Of a DNA stretch of 23,545 nt, positions 1 to 7,109 are shown piece by piece (position 1 is the first letter of the stretch; every line of letters begins with the position of its first letter). Source of the stretch: Clostridia bacterium (GTDB lineage: Bacteria; Bacillota; Clostridia; Christensenellales; CAG-917). The position numbers and the translations under genes are program-made. The DNA lies in the NCBI GenBank assembly GCA_900754695.1, contig CAAEDU010000123.1, positions 1 to 23,545 on the forward strand, in the 5' to 3' direction. The notes below the pieces were generated by a model. That model worked only from the letters and a program-made list of their open reading frames with translations, searched no databases and was not told where the DNA came from.

Positions 1-123
1 AAAACTTTTGTAGAGATGCTAAGTTAGTCCCGCATGATGCGAGGACTGCACCCTAATCGGACACGGGGGAGGAAAGCCCGGAGGGAAGGAGGGGGAAATT
101 CTAACTCACCCGCGGGACGAACA
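1..123. other. Gene-free stretch with local stem-loops, unidentified
   Basis: No convincing coding frame is present. A small inverted repeat lies at 26-47: AGTCC/GGACT on the outside and CGCAT/ATGCG inside. A longer-range 6-bp complement, AGTTAG (22-27) with CTAACT (101-106), could close a larger fold around it. The segment 64-95 is purine-rich on the plus strand. The GAGGAAAGCCCG stretch near 70 superficially recalls the RNase P RNA core, but the rest of that RNA is absent. The stretch lies downstream of the minus-strand operon that ends at 333. It could be a lineage-specific repeat or part of an RNA cut by the window edge. Confidence 0.35.
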
Positions 124-336
124 GCATATTCGGAGCGTACATGAATACAACGAAACCCCGTCCGAAGACGGGGGCTTTGACGCAGTATCACGCAAAATAG
201 CGCCGTCAGGTCTGAGGGCAATATTCGGATGAAGAACAAGGAAAAGGCACCCTTTTCAAGGGGCGCGTACTATGTCGTACGTAACCCGCAGGAAAGGGTG
301 CCTTTGACGCAGTTATTCGCCGAATAGTGCCCTCAG
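124..336. repeat. Two tandem copies of a stem-loop intergenic element
   Basis: Copy A (about 124-209) and copy B (212-336) share the same layout: an ATATTCGGA start, an ATGAA...ACAA.GAAA segment, a variable hairpin, then CTTTGACGCAGT and a closing AATAG.GCC.TCAG. The right parts (175-212 and 302-339) match at 28 of 38 positions. The hairpin in A is ACCCCGTC-CGAA-GACGGGG. In B it is a perfect 13-bp inverted repeat at 243-255 and 293-305. Copy B is closed by a 17-nt outer inverted repeat (212-228 with 320-336, one mismatch). Its right end covers the stop codon of the AGPS-like gene. The conserved flanks around variable stems suggest a MITE/REP-type element or a structured 3' UTR; the identity is unknown. 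Confidence 0.65.
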
Positions 337-2123
337 TCCAGTTCGGTGTGGACCACACCGGGCTTCTCCTCCTCGCCATCACTCTCCGCTTTCTTTGCGG
401 AGAAAGTGCCGCTTTCGGTGAGGGTGCCGTCGAGGGCGAGGGTGCCGCCGGCGTTCATGATGCCGTCGGGGTCGAAGTAGTTTTTGAGGGCTTTGTAGAC
501 CTTGTATTGCTCGGTGCCGATGGACTCCTCGAGGAATGGCGCGAAGAGCTTGCCCACGCCGTGATGGTGAGAGAGCGCGGCGCCGGACTTGGTGATGGCG
601 TCGAGGATGCTGTAGTGATACTTCTTGAACGCCTCGAGGTCGGTGGTCTTGATGACGAAGATGAAGTAGAGGTTGGCGCCCTGCGGATAGCTGTGGGAGA
701 TGTGGGTGGTGCACATGGCGTCGGGCCACGCTTTGACCGCCTTTCTGACATCGAGGTGCACCTGCGCCATATTGCTCCAGTTGACGGCGCACTCGAGGGT
801 GTCAATGATGATGCCGTAGTCCTGGATGGTGTCTCTGAGATAGGGGTCGGAGAACCTGCCGTGCTCCCACGCGCTCGTGACATAACCGGTGAGGGACATC
901 GCGTTATACTTGTGGGCGATCTTTCTCACGTTTTTGACGATGTTGCGCTGCAAGCCGTCCTCGCCGTCGGCAAAGCCGAGAAGGAGGCAGCGGCGGTTGG
1001 GCTTGAAGCCCTTGGCGGCAAGAAGAGTGTTCAGCGGAGACTCCGCGATGCCGTACATGTGCATCATCATGTCCGTCTCCTCCGCGTCCGAAAGACGGAA
1101 GACGGAAGGATAGCCGAACTCGCCCTGCATGACCTCGCGCATCGCCGCCATGCCGTCCTCCCATGTCGGGAACATATAGGAGAATTTGCGGTGTTTAGCG
1201 GACTTTTTGAACACTTTAAGTGTCACTTGCGTCAAAATGCCGAATGTGCCCTCGCTGCCCATCATGATCTGGTCGATGTTGGGACCGGTGGCTTTGCGGG
1301 GGGCGGAATCGGTGCGGATCCTGCCCACGGGGGTGACGTATTCCTGGCAAAGGACGAGGTCGGCGGCGCAGCCGTAGTAGGTGGAATTCTGCCCGCTGCC
1401 GCGCGTCACGACCCAGCCGCCCACGCAGCTATACTCAAACGACTGCGGGAAGTGACCGCAGGTGAAGCGGCTCTTTGCGCCGAAGTTCTCGGGGGCGTTG
1501 TTGAGGATCCTCTCAAGCTCGGGCCCGCTGATGCCGGGCTGGACGGTGATGGTCTGATCCACCTCGTTGAATGCGAGCACCTTGTCGAAGTTCTTCCTGA
1601 GGTCGATGAGCATGTTGGGCGAGCACATACACTCCGTGCCGCGCGTCACGCTGGAACCGCCCGCATAGACGTAGATGTAGATCTTGTGCTTTTTGGCGAA
1701 CTCCACCAATTTCTCCATATCCTCGGTGGTGGAGGGATAGACCACGACGTCGGGGAGATTCTCGATGATGCCCTTTCTCAGGCGCATGATGTCCACCATG
1801 GTCTTGCCGTAGCAGACCTTTGCGCGGGTGATCTCTTCCGTTGCGACGTTGTCCGCGCCGAGGATGTAGTTGAGCTCCTCGATCTGCTCTGCGGTGAGAC
1901 GGGAGGGCTGATGGATGTCCACCACCTCGTTGCCGACGTCCACCATCTCCTTGAAGTCGTCGTCGGTGAGATGGAATTTTTCTTTCACCAGCTTATAAAG
2001 TCCCTCTTTCGGGCGCTTGTATGCGGCGGGATCGCCCCACTTCATTATGGAGCGGTAGCTGTCCTCGACGGGCGCGTCGGTGATCCACTTGGGTTCGAAA
2101 TCTTTGTAGGGTTTGTTGGACAT
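333..2123 (-). CDS. FAD-binding oxidase, alkylglycerone-phosphate synthase (AGPS)-like
   Basis: The protein has 596 residues and belongs to the vanillyl-alcohol-oxidase (FAD_binding_4) fold. The FAD phosphate-binding loop reads AGGSSVTRG (154-162), then SCVGGWVVTRGSG (232-244) and MGSEGTFGI (288-296). Near the C-terminus, SHHHGVGKL (518-526) reproduces the triple-histidine active-site motif of eukaryotic AGPS, with NYFDPDGIMN following as in that family. Known AGPS swaps the acyl chain of acyl-DHAP for a fatty alcohol; GlcD-type dehydrogenases are more distant relatives. The start at 2123 is chosen because AAGGAG lies 6-7 nt upstream. It is the last gene of the operon, 20 nt after the DUF1667 gene. 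The acidic C-terminal tail after about residue 570 looks like an extension, and a stem-loop element covers the stop codon. The family call is firm; the substrate is inferred. Confidence 0.85.
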   Translation of the reverse strand: MSNKPYKDFEPKWITDAPVEDSYRSIMKWGDPAAYKRPKEGLYKLVKEKFHLTDDDFKEMVDVGNEVVDIHQPSRLTAEQIEELNYILGADNVATEEITRAKVCYGKTMVDIMRLRKGIIENLPDVVVYPSTTEDMEKLVEFAKKHKIYIYVYAGGSSVTRGTECMCSPNMLIDLRKNFDKVLAFNEVDQTITVQPGISGPELERILNNAPENFGAKSRFTCGHFPQSFEYSCVGGWVVTRGSGQNSTYYGCAADLVLCQEYVTPVGRIRTDSAPRKATGPNIDQIMMGSEGTFGILTQVTLKVFKKSAKHRKFSYMFPTWEDGMAAMREVMQGEFGYPSVFRLSDAEETDMMMHMYGIAESPLNTLLAAKGFKPNRRCLLLGFADGEDGLQRNIVKNVRKIAHKYNAMSLTGYVTSAWEHGRFSDPYLRDTIQDYGIIIDTLECAVNWSNMAQVHLDVRKAVKAWPDAMCTTHISHSYPQGANLYFIFVIKTTDLEAFKKYHYSILDAITKSGAALSHHHGVGKLFAPFLEESIGTEQYKVYKALKNYFDPDGIMNAGGTLALDGTLTESGTFSAKKAESDGEEEKPGVVHTELD

Positions 2124-2143
2124 AACTTTCTCCTTTCTTAAGC

Positions 2144-2479
2144 TCAATATATGGTCGCCGTGGCGATGAGATCGACATCGGTGCCCACGACGGAGTGCGC
2201 GACGACATCGCCGCGGCGGAGTTTCTCGGTGACTCTGATGCCGTTCACGAGCTGCATCAGCTCCCCTATCTTGCTCTTGGGGATCTCCCCGTTGGTGCGG
2301 ACGGGAAGCACGGGCATGCTCTCGAACGCGGTCGCGACGGTGGAACACACCGTACGCATGGGACAGGTCGCCTCCGCTTTCGCGAAAGCCTCACCCTTCT
2401 TGCAGGTGTTGCCTGTGACGACGCCGTCCTTGACGGTCATCCTGCAGCCTTTCGGACACACAATGCAGACGAGTTCCAT
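2144..2479 (-). CDS. DUF1667 family cysteine-rich protein
   Basis: This 111-residue protein matches the DUF1667 pattern. The N-terminus reads MELVCIVCPKGC, with Cys at 5, 8 and 12. Further cysteines sit at 26, 39 and 45, the last two in TCPMRTVC. These could hold an iron-sulfur cluster or zinc. Family members are recalled as small partners of GlpA-like and NAD(P)/FAD oxidoreductases in glycerol operons, for example in Thermotoga, where they may stand in for the GlpC role. Its ATG overlaps the stop of the upstream oxidoreductase by one base (TGATG), so the two are probably translated together. No membrane segment is visible. The biochemical role is not established. Confidence 0.85.
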   Translation of the reverse strand: MELVCIVCPKGCRMTVKDGVVTGNTCKKGEAFAKAEATCPMRTVCSTVATAFESMPVLPVRTNGEIPKSKIGELMQLVNGIRVTEKLRRGDVVAHSVVGTDVDLIATATIY

Positions 2480-3726
2480 CAGTTTTCCTCCAATTCCACG
2501 CTGAGTTTGCTCCCCTCGTTCAGCCCGAACGCGGAGAAATCTATCTCCACACGCTGCATCTCGGGGGGACGCAGGAAGGAGAACTTCTTTTTGTACACCT
2601 CTTTGCCGTCCGCGGTGATGCGGAGAGTGCCGCGGTCCATGTCCTTCGCGGAGCGGAAGAAGAAGACCACCCTGTCCTGCGGCTTGCCGAGATCTATGCG
2701 GTGAGGCACATATGAGAGCAGTCCTTTGCCGCGTTCAAGTCTCACGCATTTGCCGGAGGGGGCGCAATGAGCCGCATTCGCGCCCGCGTCCGCCGCGCAC
2801 TCCGAGACGTAGTCCACAAGGTCGAAGACATTCAGAGCGTTGCCCGCCGAGAAGACGCCGTCCACGGAGGACATATAGGTCTGGTCGCAATCCGGACCCT
2901 TTGTGAAGGGGTTGATCTTCACCCCGAGGGTCTCCGCAAGCTCGTTCTCCGGGATGAGACCCACGGAGAGGATGAGCGCGTCGCACTCCACGATGCGCTC
3001 CGTACCCTTGACGGGCTTCATCTTGTCGTCCACCTCGGCGACTTCCACCGCGGTCAGCCTGTCCACGCCGAACACGCGGGTGACGGTGTGCGAGAGGTGG
3101 AGCGGGATGTCGAAATCGTGCAGGCACTGATGGATGTTGCGGGTGAGCCCGCTGGGCTCGGGCTTGACCTCATAGACGCCTTCCACTTCCGCGCCCTCGA
3201 GGGTGAGACGGCGCGCCATGATGAGACCGATGTCGCCGCTGCCGAGGATGACGCACTTCTTTGTCGGCATCTTGCCCATCAGATTGACGAAGTTCTGCGC
3301 CGTGCCCGCCGTGAAAACGCCCGCGGGACGGGTGCCTTGGATGAGCACCTGTTTCGCCGTCCTCTCGCGGCAGCCGGTGGCGAGGACGAGCGCCTTTGCG
3401 GTGAAGTCCAGCATCCCCTCTCTGCTCACGCAGGTGACGGCGAACCCGCCATCCTTCTTCTCTATGCGCGTCACGAAAGTGAGGGTGTAGCAGTCCACGG
3501 GCAGAGCTTTCACGAGGTCGATATACCTCTCGGCATACTCGGGGCCCGCCAGCTTCTCGCCGAAACGGATGAGCCCGAAACCGTCGTGCACGCACTGTTT
3601 CAGGATGCCGCCGAGCCTCGCTTCGCGCTCCAGCACCGCGACCTTCGCGCCCGCCTTGCACGCGCTCTCGGCGGCGGCAAGCCCTGCGGGACCTCCGCCT
3701 ATGACGATGACGTCGTAACTTTTCAT
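2479..3726 (-). CDS. NAD(P)/FAD-dependent oxidoreductase (GlpB/HcnB-like)
   Basis: The protein has 415 residues and is a two-dinucleotide-domain flavoprotein. The FAD motif VIGGGPAGLAAA lies at about 7-18 and a second Rossmann motif, LGSGDIGLIMA, in the middle; the ATG motif reads LVLATGCRER. No CxxC disulfide of the thioredoxin-reductase type is visible in the central domain, which fits the HcnB/opine-oxidase-alpha/TM1433-like class. These subunits pair with a GlpA-type dehydrogenase and pass electrons on from it. A C-terminal domain of roughly 90 residues rich in beta-type sequence follows the flavin fold. The start at 3726 has a GGAGG site and overlaps the upstream stop by 4 nt (ATGA), while its own stop overlaps the next ATG. 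Translational coupling on both sides supports a multisubunit complex with its neighbours. Confidence 0.85.
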   Translation of the reverse strand: MKSYDVIVIGGGPAGLAAAESACKAGAKVAVLEREARLGGILKQCVHDGFGLIRFGEKLAGPEYAERYIDLVKALPVDCYTLTFVTRIEKKDGGFAVTCVSREGMLDFTAKALVLATGCRERTAKQVLIQGTRPAGVFTAGTAQNFVNLMGKMPTKKCVILGSGDIGLIMARRLTLEGAEVEGVYEVKPEPSGLTRNIHQCLHDFDIPLHLSHTVTRVFGVDRLTAVEVAEVDDKMKPVKGTERIVECDALILSVGLIPENELAETLGVKINPFTKGPDCDQTYMSSVDGVFSAGNALNVFDLVDYVSECAADAGANAAHCAPSGKCVRLERGKGLLSYVPHRIDLGKPQDRVVFFFRSAKDMDRGTLRITADGKEVYKKKFSFLRPPEMQRVEIDFSAFGLNEGSKLSVELEEN

Positions 3727-5459
3727 TCCTTCACCTCCGCCGCTTTCTTGCTGTCTGCGTAAAGTATGACGCTGCCCTCGTCGCCCTTCAGGACGTCCTC
3801 GGGCTTGATGCCTTCGTGCTCGGCGATGATCTTCACCACGAGCGGCGAGCAGAACCCGCCCTGGCACCTGCCCATCCCCGGGCGCACGCGGCGTTTGATG
3901 CCGTCCACCGTGCACACTTTGAGGGGGGAGTCGAGAGCGTCGATGATCTCTCCTTTGCTCACTTCCTCACATCTGCATACGATCTCACCGTAAGCGGGAT
4001 CTCGCTCTATGAACGCCGCACGTTCCTTCTCGGAAAGCCCCGCGAGTTTCGGGGTGTGTTTGCGCACGGGGTCGAAGCCCTTTTTGTCCTTTGCGCCGAG
4101 CATCTCTTTCACCCAGTCGCGCACGTCGCAGGCGATGGCGGGAGCCGCTGTGATGCCCGGGGACTGTATGCCCGCGGTCTCGATGACGTTCTTGGTGAAA
4201 ATGCCCCTGCGCACGACGAAATCCTCCTCATAAGTCGCGGCGCGCACGCCCGCGAAATAGGTGATGATGTCCGCCGTCGAGAGCTCGTCCGCCGCCACTT
4301 TCTGCTTGCGGATGATGGCGAGGACGTCGTCAAGAGAGGTGGAGGTGTCCTCGCGGTAAGGCTGTTCCACCGCATTGGGCCCCACCAGGATGTTGCCGTC
4401 CACGGTGCGCATGACGCCGCCGCCCTTGGTGTGTCCCACCGCCGCGTGAGTCTGCTCCTGCGCCTCCTTGGGCAGGGGCGCGAAATAGCTGCGCGCAAAC
4501 GATGAGATGGCGTAATAAGCCTTTTTCTTGTCGAGGATGAGATCGGTGCCCTTGCGGGGATGGATGGTGAACGTCCTGTCCCCCGCCATCTCCGCGATGA
4601 CGTCGCTGTACGCGCCCGCCGCGTTGACCACGATGCGGGGACGCACCGTGCCGCGGTTGGTGCGGACGGCGGTGATGACGCCGTCCTTGACGTCCATCCC
4701 CTCGACCACGGTGTTGAGGGAGACCTCGGCGCCGTTCTCGATGGCGTTCTCCGCGAGCGCAATGGTCACCTTGTAGGGCGACACCACCCCCGCCGAAGCC
4801 ATATACACCGCCCCCGTCAGCCACTTGGGCGGATGAGGCTCGATCTTTCTCATCTCCGCGGGAGACTTGAAACTCATGTCGGGCACGCCGAGCAGCTTGC
4901 CTTTGAGCAGCATGAGCGGCGCGATGATATATCTCTCCCACTTGGTGCTGAACATGAATGTCTGCGCCCAGCGCTCGAAGTCGCACCCGAGCTCCTTGCA
5001 CAGTCCCTCGTACATCGCGTTGCCTCGCAGGACGTAGTGCAGTTTGAGCTGTCCGCGGTGCAGGTCGATGCCGGGATGGATGCAGCCGTCGTTGCGGGAG
5101 GAAGCGCCCGTGCCGACATCGTTCGCCTTTTCGACGAGGAGCACCCCGATGTCAAGACGGGAGAGCTCTCTTGCGAGCGCGCACCCCATGATGCCGCCGC
5201 CCACGATGAGCACGTCCGGCGTCCTGCCCTCGAGCGCGTCGTCGCGGAGGGAGGGCCTTTTCGGCTCCTCGTGGAAGCCTTTCAGCTTTATGTCGTTGAG
5301 GACGCCGAGAGAGCCCTTGCACACCGCCGCGACTCCGCAGCGATAGATGGCGTCCCAGCTCTCCAACTCGCCTGAAAGGCGCACGCATCCGCGGTGTTCT
5401 TCCACCTTGACGGACGGCGCGATCTTATGAACCTTTTTTGCGACAGCTTTCAAATTCAT
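3723..5459 (-). CDS. GlpA-like glycerol-3-phosphate dehydrogenase with BFD-like [2Fe-2S] domain
   Basis: The protein has 578 residues in three parts. Residues 1-65 resemble a BON domain: a conserved VRLSGELESWD segment followed by GVLNDIKL. Next is a DAO-type FAD domain with VGGGIMGCALA (86-96) and GASSRNDG (118-125), as in glycerol-3-phosphate dehydrogenase. The C-terminus has C495-x-C497 and C532-x4-C537, the BFD-like [2Fe-2S] pattern. GlpA-type enzymes oxidise sn-glycerol 3-phosphate to dihydroxyacetone phosphate; the cluster would relay electrons to the GlpB-like and DUF1667 partners. It overlaps the upstream adenylating enzyme by 35 nt and the downstream gene by 4 nt. The BON-like head is not typical of GlpA and is the unusual part. 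A related 2-hydroxyacid or amino-acid oxidase function is not excluded. Confidence 0.85.
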   Translation of the reverse strand: MNLKAVAKKVHKIAPSVKVEEHRGCVRLSGELESWDAIYRCGVAAVCKGSLGVLNDIKLKGFHEEPKRPSLRDDALEGRTPDVLIVGGGIMGCALARELSRLDIGVLLVEKANDVGTGASSRNDGCIHPGIDLHRGQLKLHYVLRGNAMYEGLCKELGCDFERWAQTFMFSTKWERYIIAPLMLLKGKLLGVPDMSFKSPAEMRKIEPHPPKWLTGAVYMASAGVVSPYKVTIALAENAIENGAEVSLNTVVEGMDVKDGVITAVRTNRGTVRPRIVVNAAGAYSDVIAEMAGDRTFTIHPRKGTDLILDKKKAYYAISSFARSYFAPLPKEAQEQTHAAVGHTKGGGVMRTVDGNILVGPNAVEQPYREDTSTSLDDVLAIIRKQKVAADELSTADIITYFAGVRAATYEEDFVVRRGIFTKNVIETAGIQSPGITAAPAIACDVRDWVKEMLGAKDKKGFDPVRKHTPKLAGLSEKERAAFIERDPAYGEIVCRCEEVSKGEIIDALDSPLKVCTVDGIKRRVRPGMGRCQGGFCSPLVVKIIAEHEGIKPEDVLKGDEGSVILYADSKKAAEVKE

Positions 5460-6966
5460 CGCTCAACCTCACGTGATCTGTTTTGCCCACCTGAGTGCGC
5501 GGGAGCGCATCGATGTGGATGACATATCTCGGCTCATGCCACTTGGAAAGCTCGTTCACGATGTGGCGTTTGAGCTCCTTAACTTGCTCTTCCGAGGGTT
5601 TACCCGTCACAAACAGCGCAATGAACGGCTTGTTGTGCTCTCTCACCTCGATGGCGGCGCATTGCCCGACGAACGGGAGCTCCACCGCCGCGCGCTCTAT
5701 CTCCGCGGGGAAAACGTTGACCCCGGAGATCTTGATGAGGCGCTTCTTCCTGCCCATGAAATAGAGCGAGCCGTCCTCGGTGGCGCGGAACATATCCCCC
5801 GTCTTCAACCACTTCTCGCCGTCTATCTCCGTATAAGTCGCGGCGGTCGCTTCCTCGTCGTCGAGATAGCCGAGCATGAGCTGGTTGCCGGAAAGCAGCA
5901 GCTCCCCCGTCCCGCCCGCGGGCACCTCTCTCCCCTCCTCGTCCACGATGAGAGCGCGCATGTTGACGAGCGGTTTTCCGAGCACCGCGCCGCCCGCCTT
6001 GTCCGGCGAGAGCACGCACACGCTCCCCGTCTCCGTCAGCCCGTAGCCGGGAGAGAGCACGCAGTCCGTCCCCGCCTCGCGCATACGCGCGTCGAAGCGG
6101 TGTTCGAGCTCCGCATCCACGGTGTCGCCGCCCACATACACGCGGTGCAGCGAGCGGACGTTCTCCCCTCTGAACCCGGGCTCCGCGAGCAGCTTGTTGA
6201 CCATGCCGGGCACGGCGATCATGAGGGTGACCCTGTTCCGTGCTATGGCGCGCACCGCCTTGTCCGCCTTGAATACGGGCATGAGCACGGGCGCCGCCGC
6301 GATGCAGATGACGGTGTGCAGCCCCACGAACAGCCCGAAGCCGTGGAACATGGGGAGCGCCGTCAGCATCCTGTCCTTCTCGCCGTAGCCCTCCTTTTCG
6401 AGAGTGGCGAGCAGGTTGCCGGTGAGCGCGTTGACCGCGGAAGCAGAGAGCACCACCGTCTTGGCGTCGCCGGAGGTCCCGCCCGAGCGCATATACACCG
6501 CGGGCTCGCTCCCGTCGCCGGAATAGGGCTCGAAGGGTACGGCGCGGGGCAGACCGAGATAGCCGTAAGCGAGGAAGGGGCACACCACCCTCTTCACACC
6601 CGACAGCCCTTTGCCGAGACGTTTGAAATTGATGTCAGAAAGAAAAACGACTTTGGGACGCTGCTCAGCGACCGCTCTCTCAAACTCCCCCCTCGCCATC
6701 AGCGGATGGATCATGGACGCGACCGCCCCGAGACGGGAGACCGCATAAAACGCGACGATGCCCTGCTCCATGGTGGGGAGCGCGAGCATGACCACGTCAC
6801 CTCTCTTTACACCCATGGCGGCAAGCCCTCCCGCCACTCTTTCCACCTCGCGGCGCAGTCTGCCGAAGGTCATATGCCTGCGCCCTCTGACAAAAGCCGT
6901 CCACCCGTCTTTCTTGGGGCGGTAGGCAAGCATATATTCGTAAAGAGACATCCTCTCCGTTATCAT
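5425..6966 (-). CDS. Class I adenylate-forming enzyme, acyl-CoA synthetase-like
   Basis: The protein has 513 residues and is of the ANL superfamily. The P-loop (A3) reads SGGTSGDAK (161-169), a variant of the usual SGTTGxPK. PMFHGFG, GYGLTETG, the hinge stretch GRKKRLIKISGVNVFPAEIE and a C-terminal catalytic lysine in RTQVGK (K495) are all present. These enzymes activate a carboxylate as acyl-AMP and usually transfer it to CoA; the acid is unknown. It is the first gene of the five-gene operon. A clear promoter places the predicted transcription start exactly on the ATG at 6966. A second in-frame ATG at 6951 has GGAG only 3 nt ahead, so either start may be used. Its last 35 nt overlap the GlpA-like gene. 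Confidence 0.85.
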   Translation of the reverse strand: MITERMSLYEYMLAYRPKKDGWTAFVRGRRHMTFGRLRREVERVAGGLAAMGVKRGDVVMLALPTMEQGIVAFYAVSRLGAVASMIHPLMARGEFERAVAEQRPKVVFLSDINFKRLGKGLSGVKRVVCPFLAYGYLGLPRAVPFEPYSGDGSEPAVYMRSGGTSGDAKTVVLSASAVNALTGNLLATLEKEGYGEKDRMLTALPMFHGFGLFVGLHTVICIAAAPVLMPVFKADKAVRAIARNRVTLMIAVPGMVNKLLAEPGFRGENVRSLHRVYVGGDTVDAELEHRFDARMREAGTDCVLSPGYGLTETGSVCVLSPDKAGGAVLGKPLVNMRALIVDEEGREVPAGGTGELLLSGNQLMLGYLDDEEATAATYTEIDGEKWLKTGDMFRATEDGSLYFMGRKKRLIKISGVNVFPAEIERAAVELPFVGQCAAIEVREHNKPFIALFVTGKPSEEQVKELKRHIVNELSKWHEPRYVIHIDALPRTQVGKTDHVRLSDEFESCRKKGS

Positions 6967-6972
6967 AGCCAA

Positions 6973-7002
6973 ATTATAAAACGCACACGCGCGCGTAGTC
7001 AA
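6973..7002 (-). promoter_or_regulatory. Sigma-A promoter of the five-gene operon
   Basis: Reading the minus strand, TTGACT (7002-6997) and TATAAT (6978-6973) are separated by 18 nt. Six bases separate the -10 box from the ATG at 6966, so transcription is expected to begin at or next to that ATG. No other good promoter was seen for the operon. Confidence 0.75.
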
Positions 7003-7033
7003 TATGCAAATCCCTCTTGCTGGCAGATAAAAT

Positions 7034-7053
7034 GACAAAAAAAACTTTTTGTC
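7034..7053. repeat. AT-rich inverted repeat between divergent promoters
   Basis: GACAAAAA (7034-7041) and TTTTTGTC (7046-7053) are perfectly complementary with a 4-nt loop. The repeat sits between the sigma-A promoter of the minus-strand operon and the putative sporulation promoter of the M23 gene. It could be a regulator site or a relict of a terminator: the same GACAAAAA/TTTTTGTC edges frame terminator hairpins elsewhere in this window. Confidence 0.45.
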
Positions 7054-7058
7054 CGTCT

Positions 7059-7087
7059 GTATAAATCCCCTTCCCCCCGTCAATAAT
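7059..7087 (+). promoter_or_regulatory. Possible sigma-F/G type promoter for the M23 gene
   Basis: GTATA (7059-7063), a 15-nt spacer, then GTCAATAAT (7079-7087) matches the forespore sigma pattern GYATA-N15-GGNNANANT with one mismatch. It lies just ahead of the GGAGG site at about 7098-7102. SpoIIQ is sigma-F dependent in Bacillus, so context supports the call, but the match was made by eye and short consensus sites occur by chance. Confidence 0.35.
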
Positions 7088-7109
7088 CCCGGCAAACGGA
7101 GGTAACACC

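Noticed and set aside
60..100. RNase P RNA-like GAGGAAAGCCCG
   Set aside because: The match is one short word; the expected downstream core (ACAGNAA and the distal conserved regions) is absent.
327..2141. Long open plus-strand frame (604 codons) across the AGPS-like gene
   Set aside because: It is antisense to a gene with clear family motifs and a ribosome site. The frame stays open because of high GC at third positions, and its translation has no recognisable domain.
5473..7035. Long open plus-strand frame (520 codons) across the adenylating enzyme
   Set aside because: Same cause; the translation is His/Arg-rich with no family features, and the minus-strand gene has complete ANL motifs.
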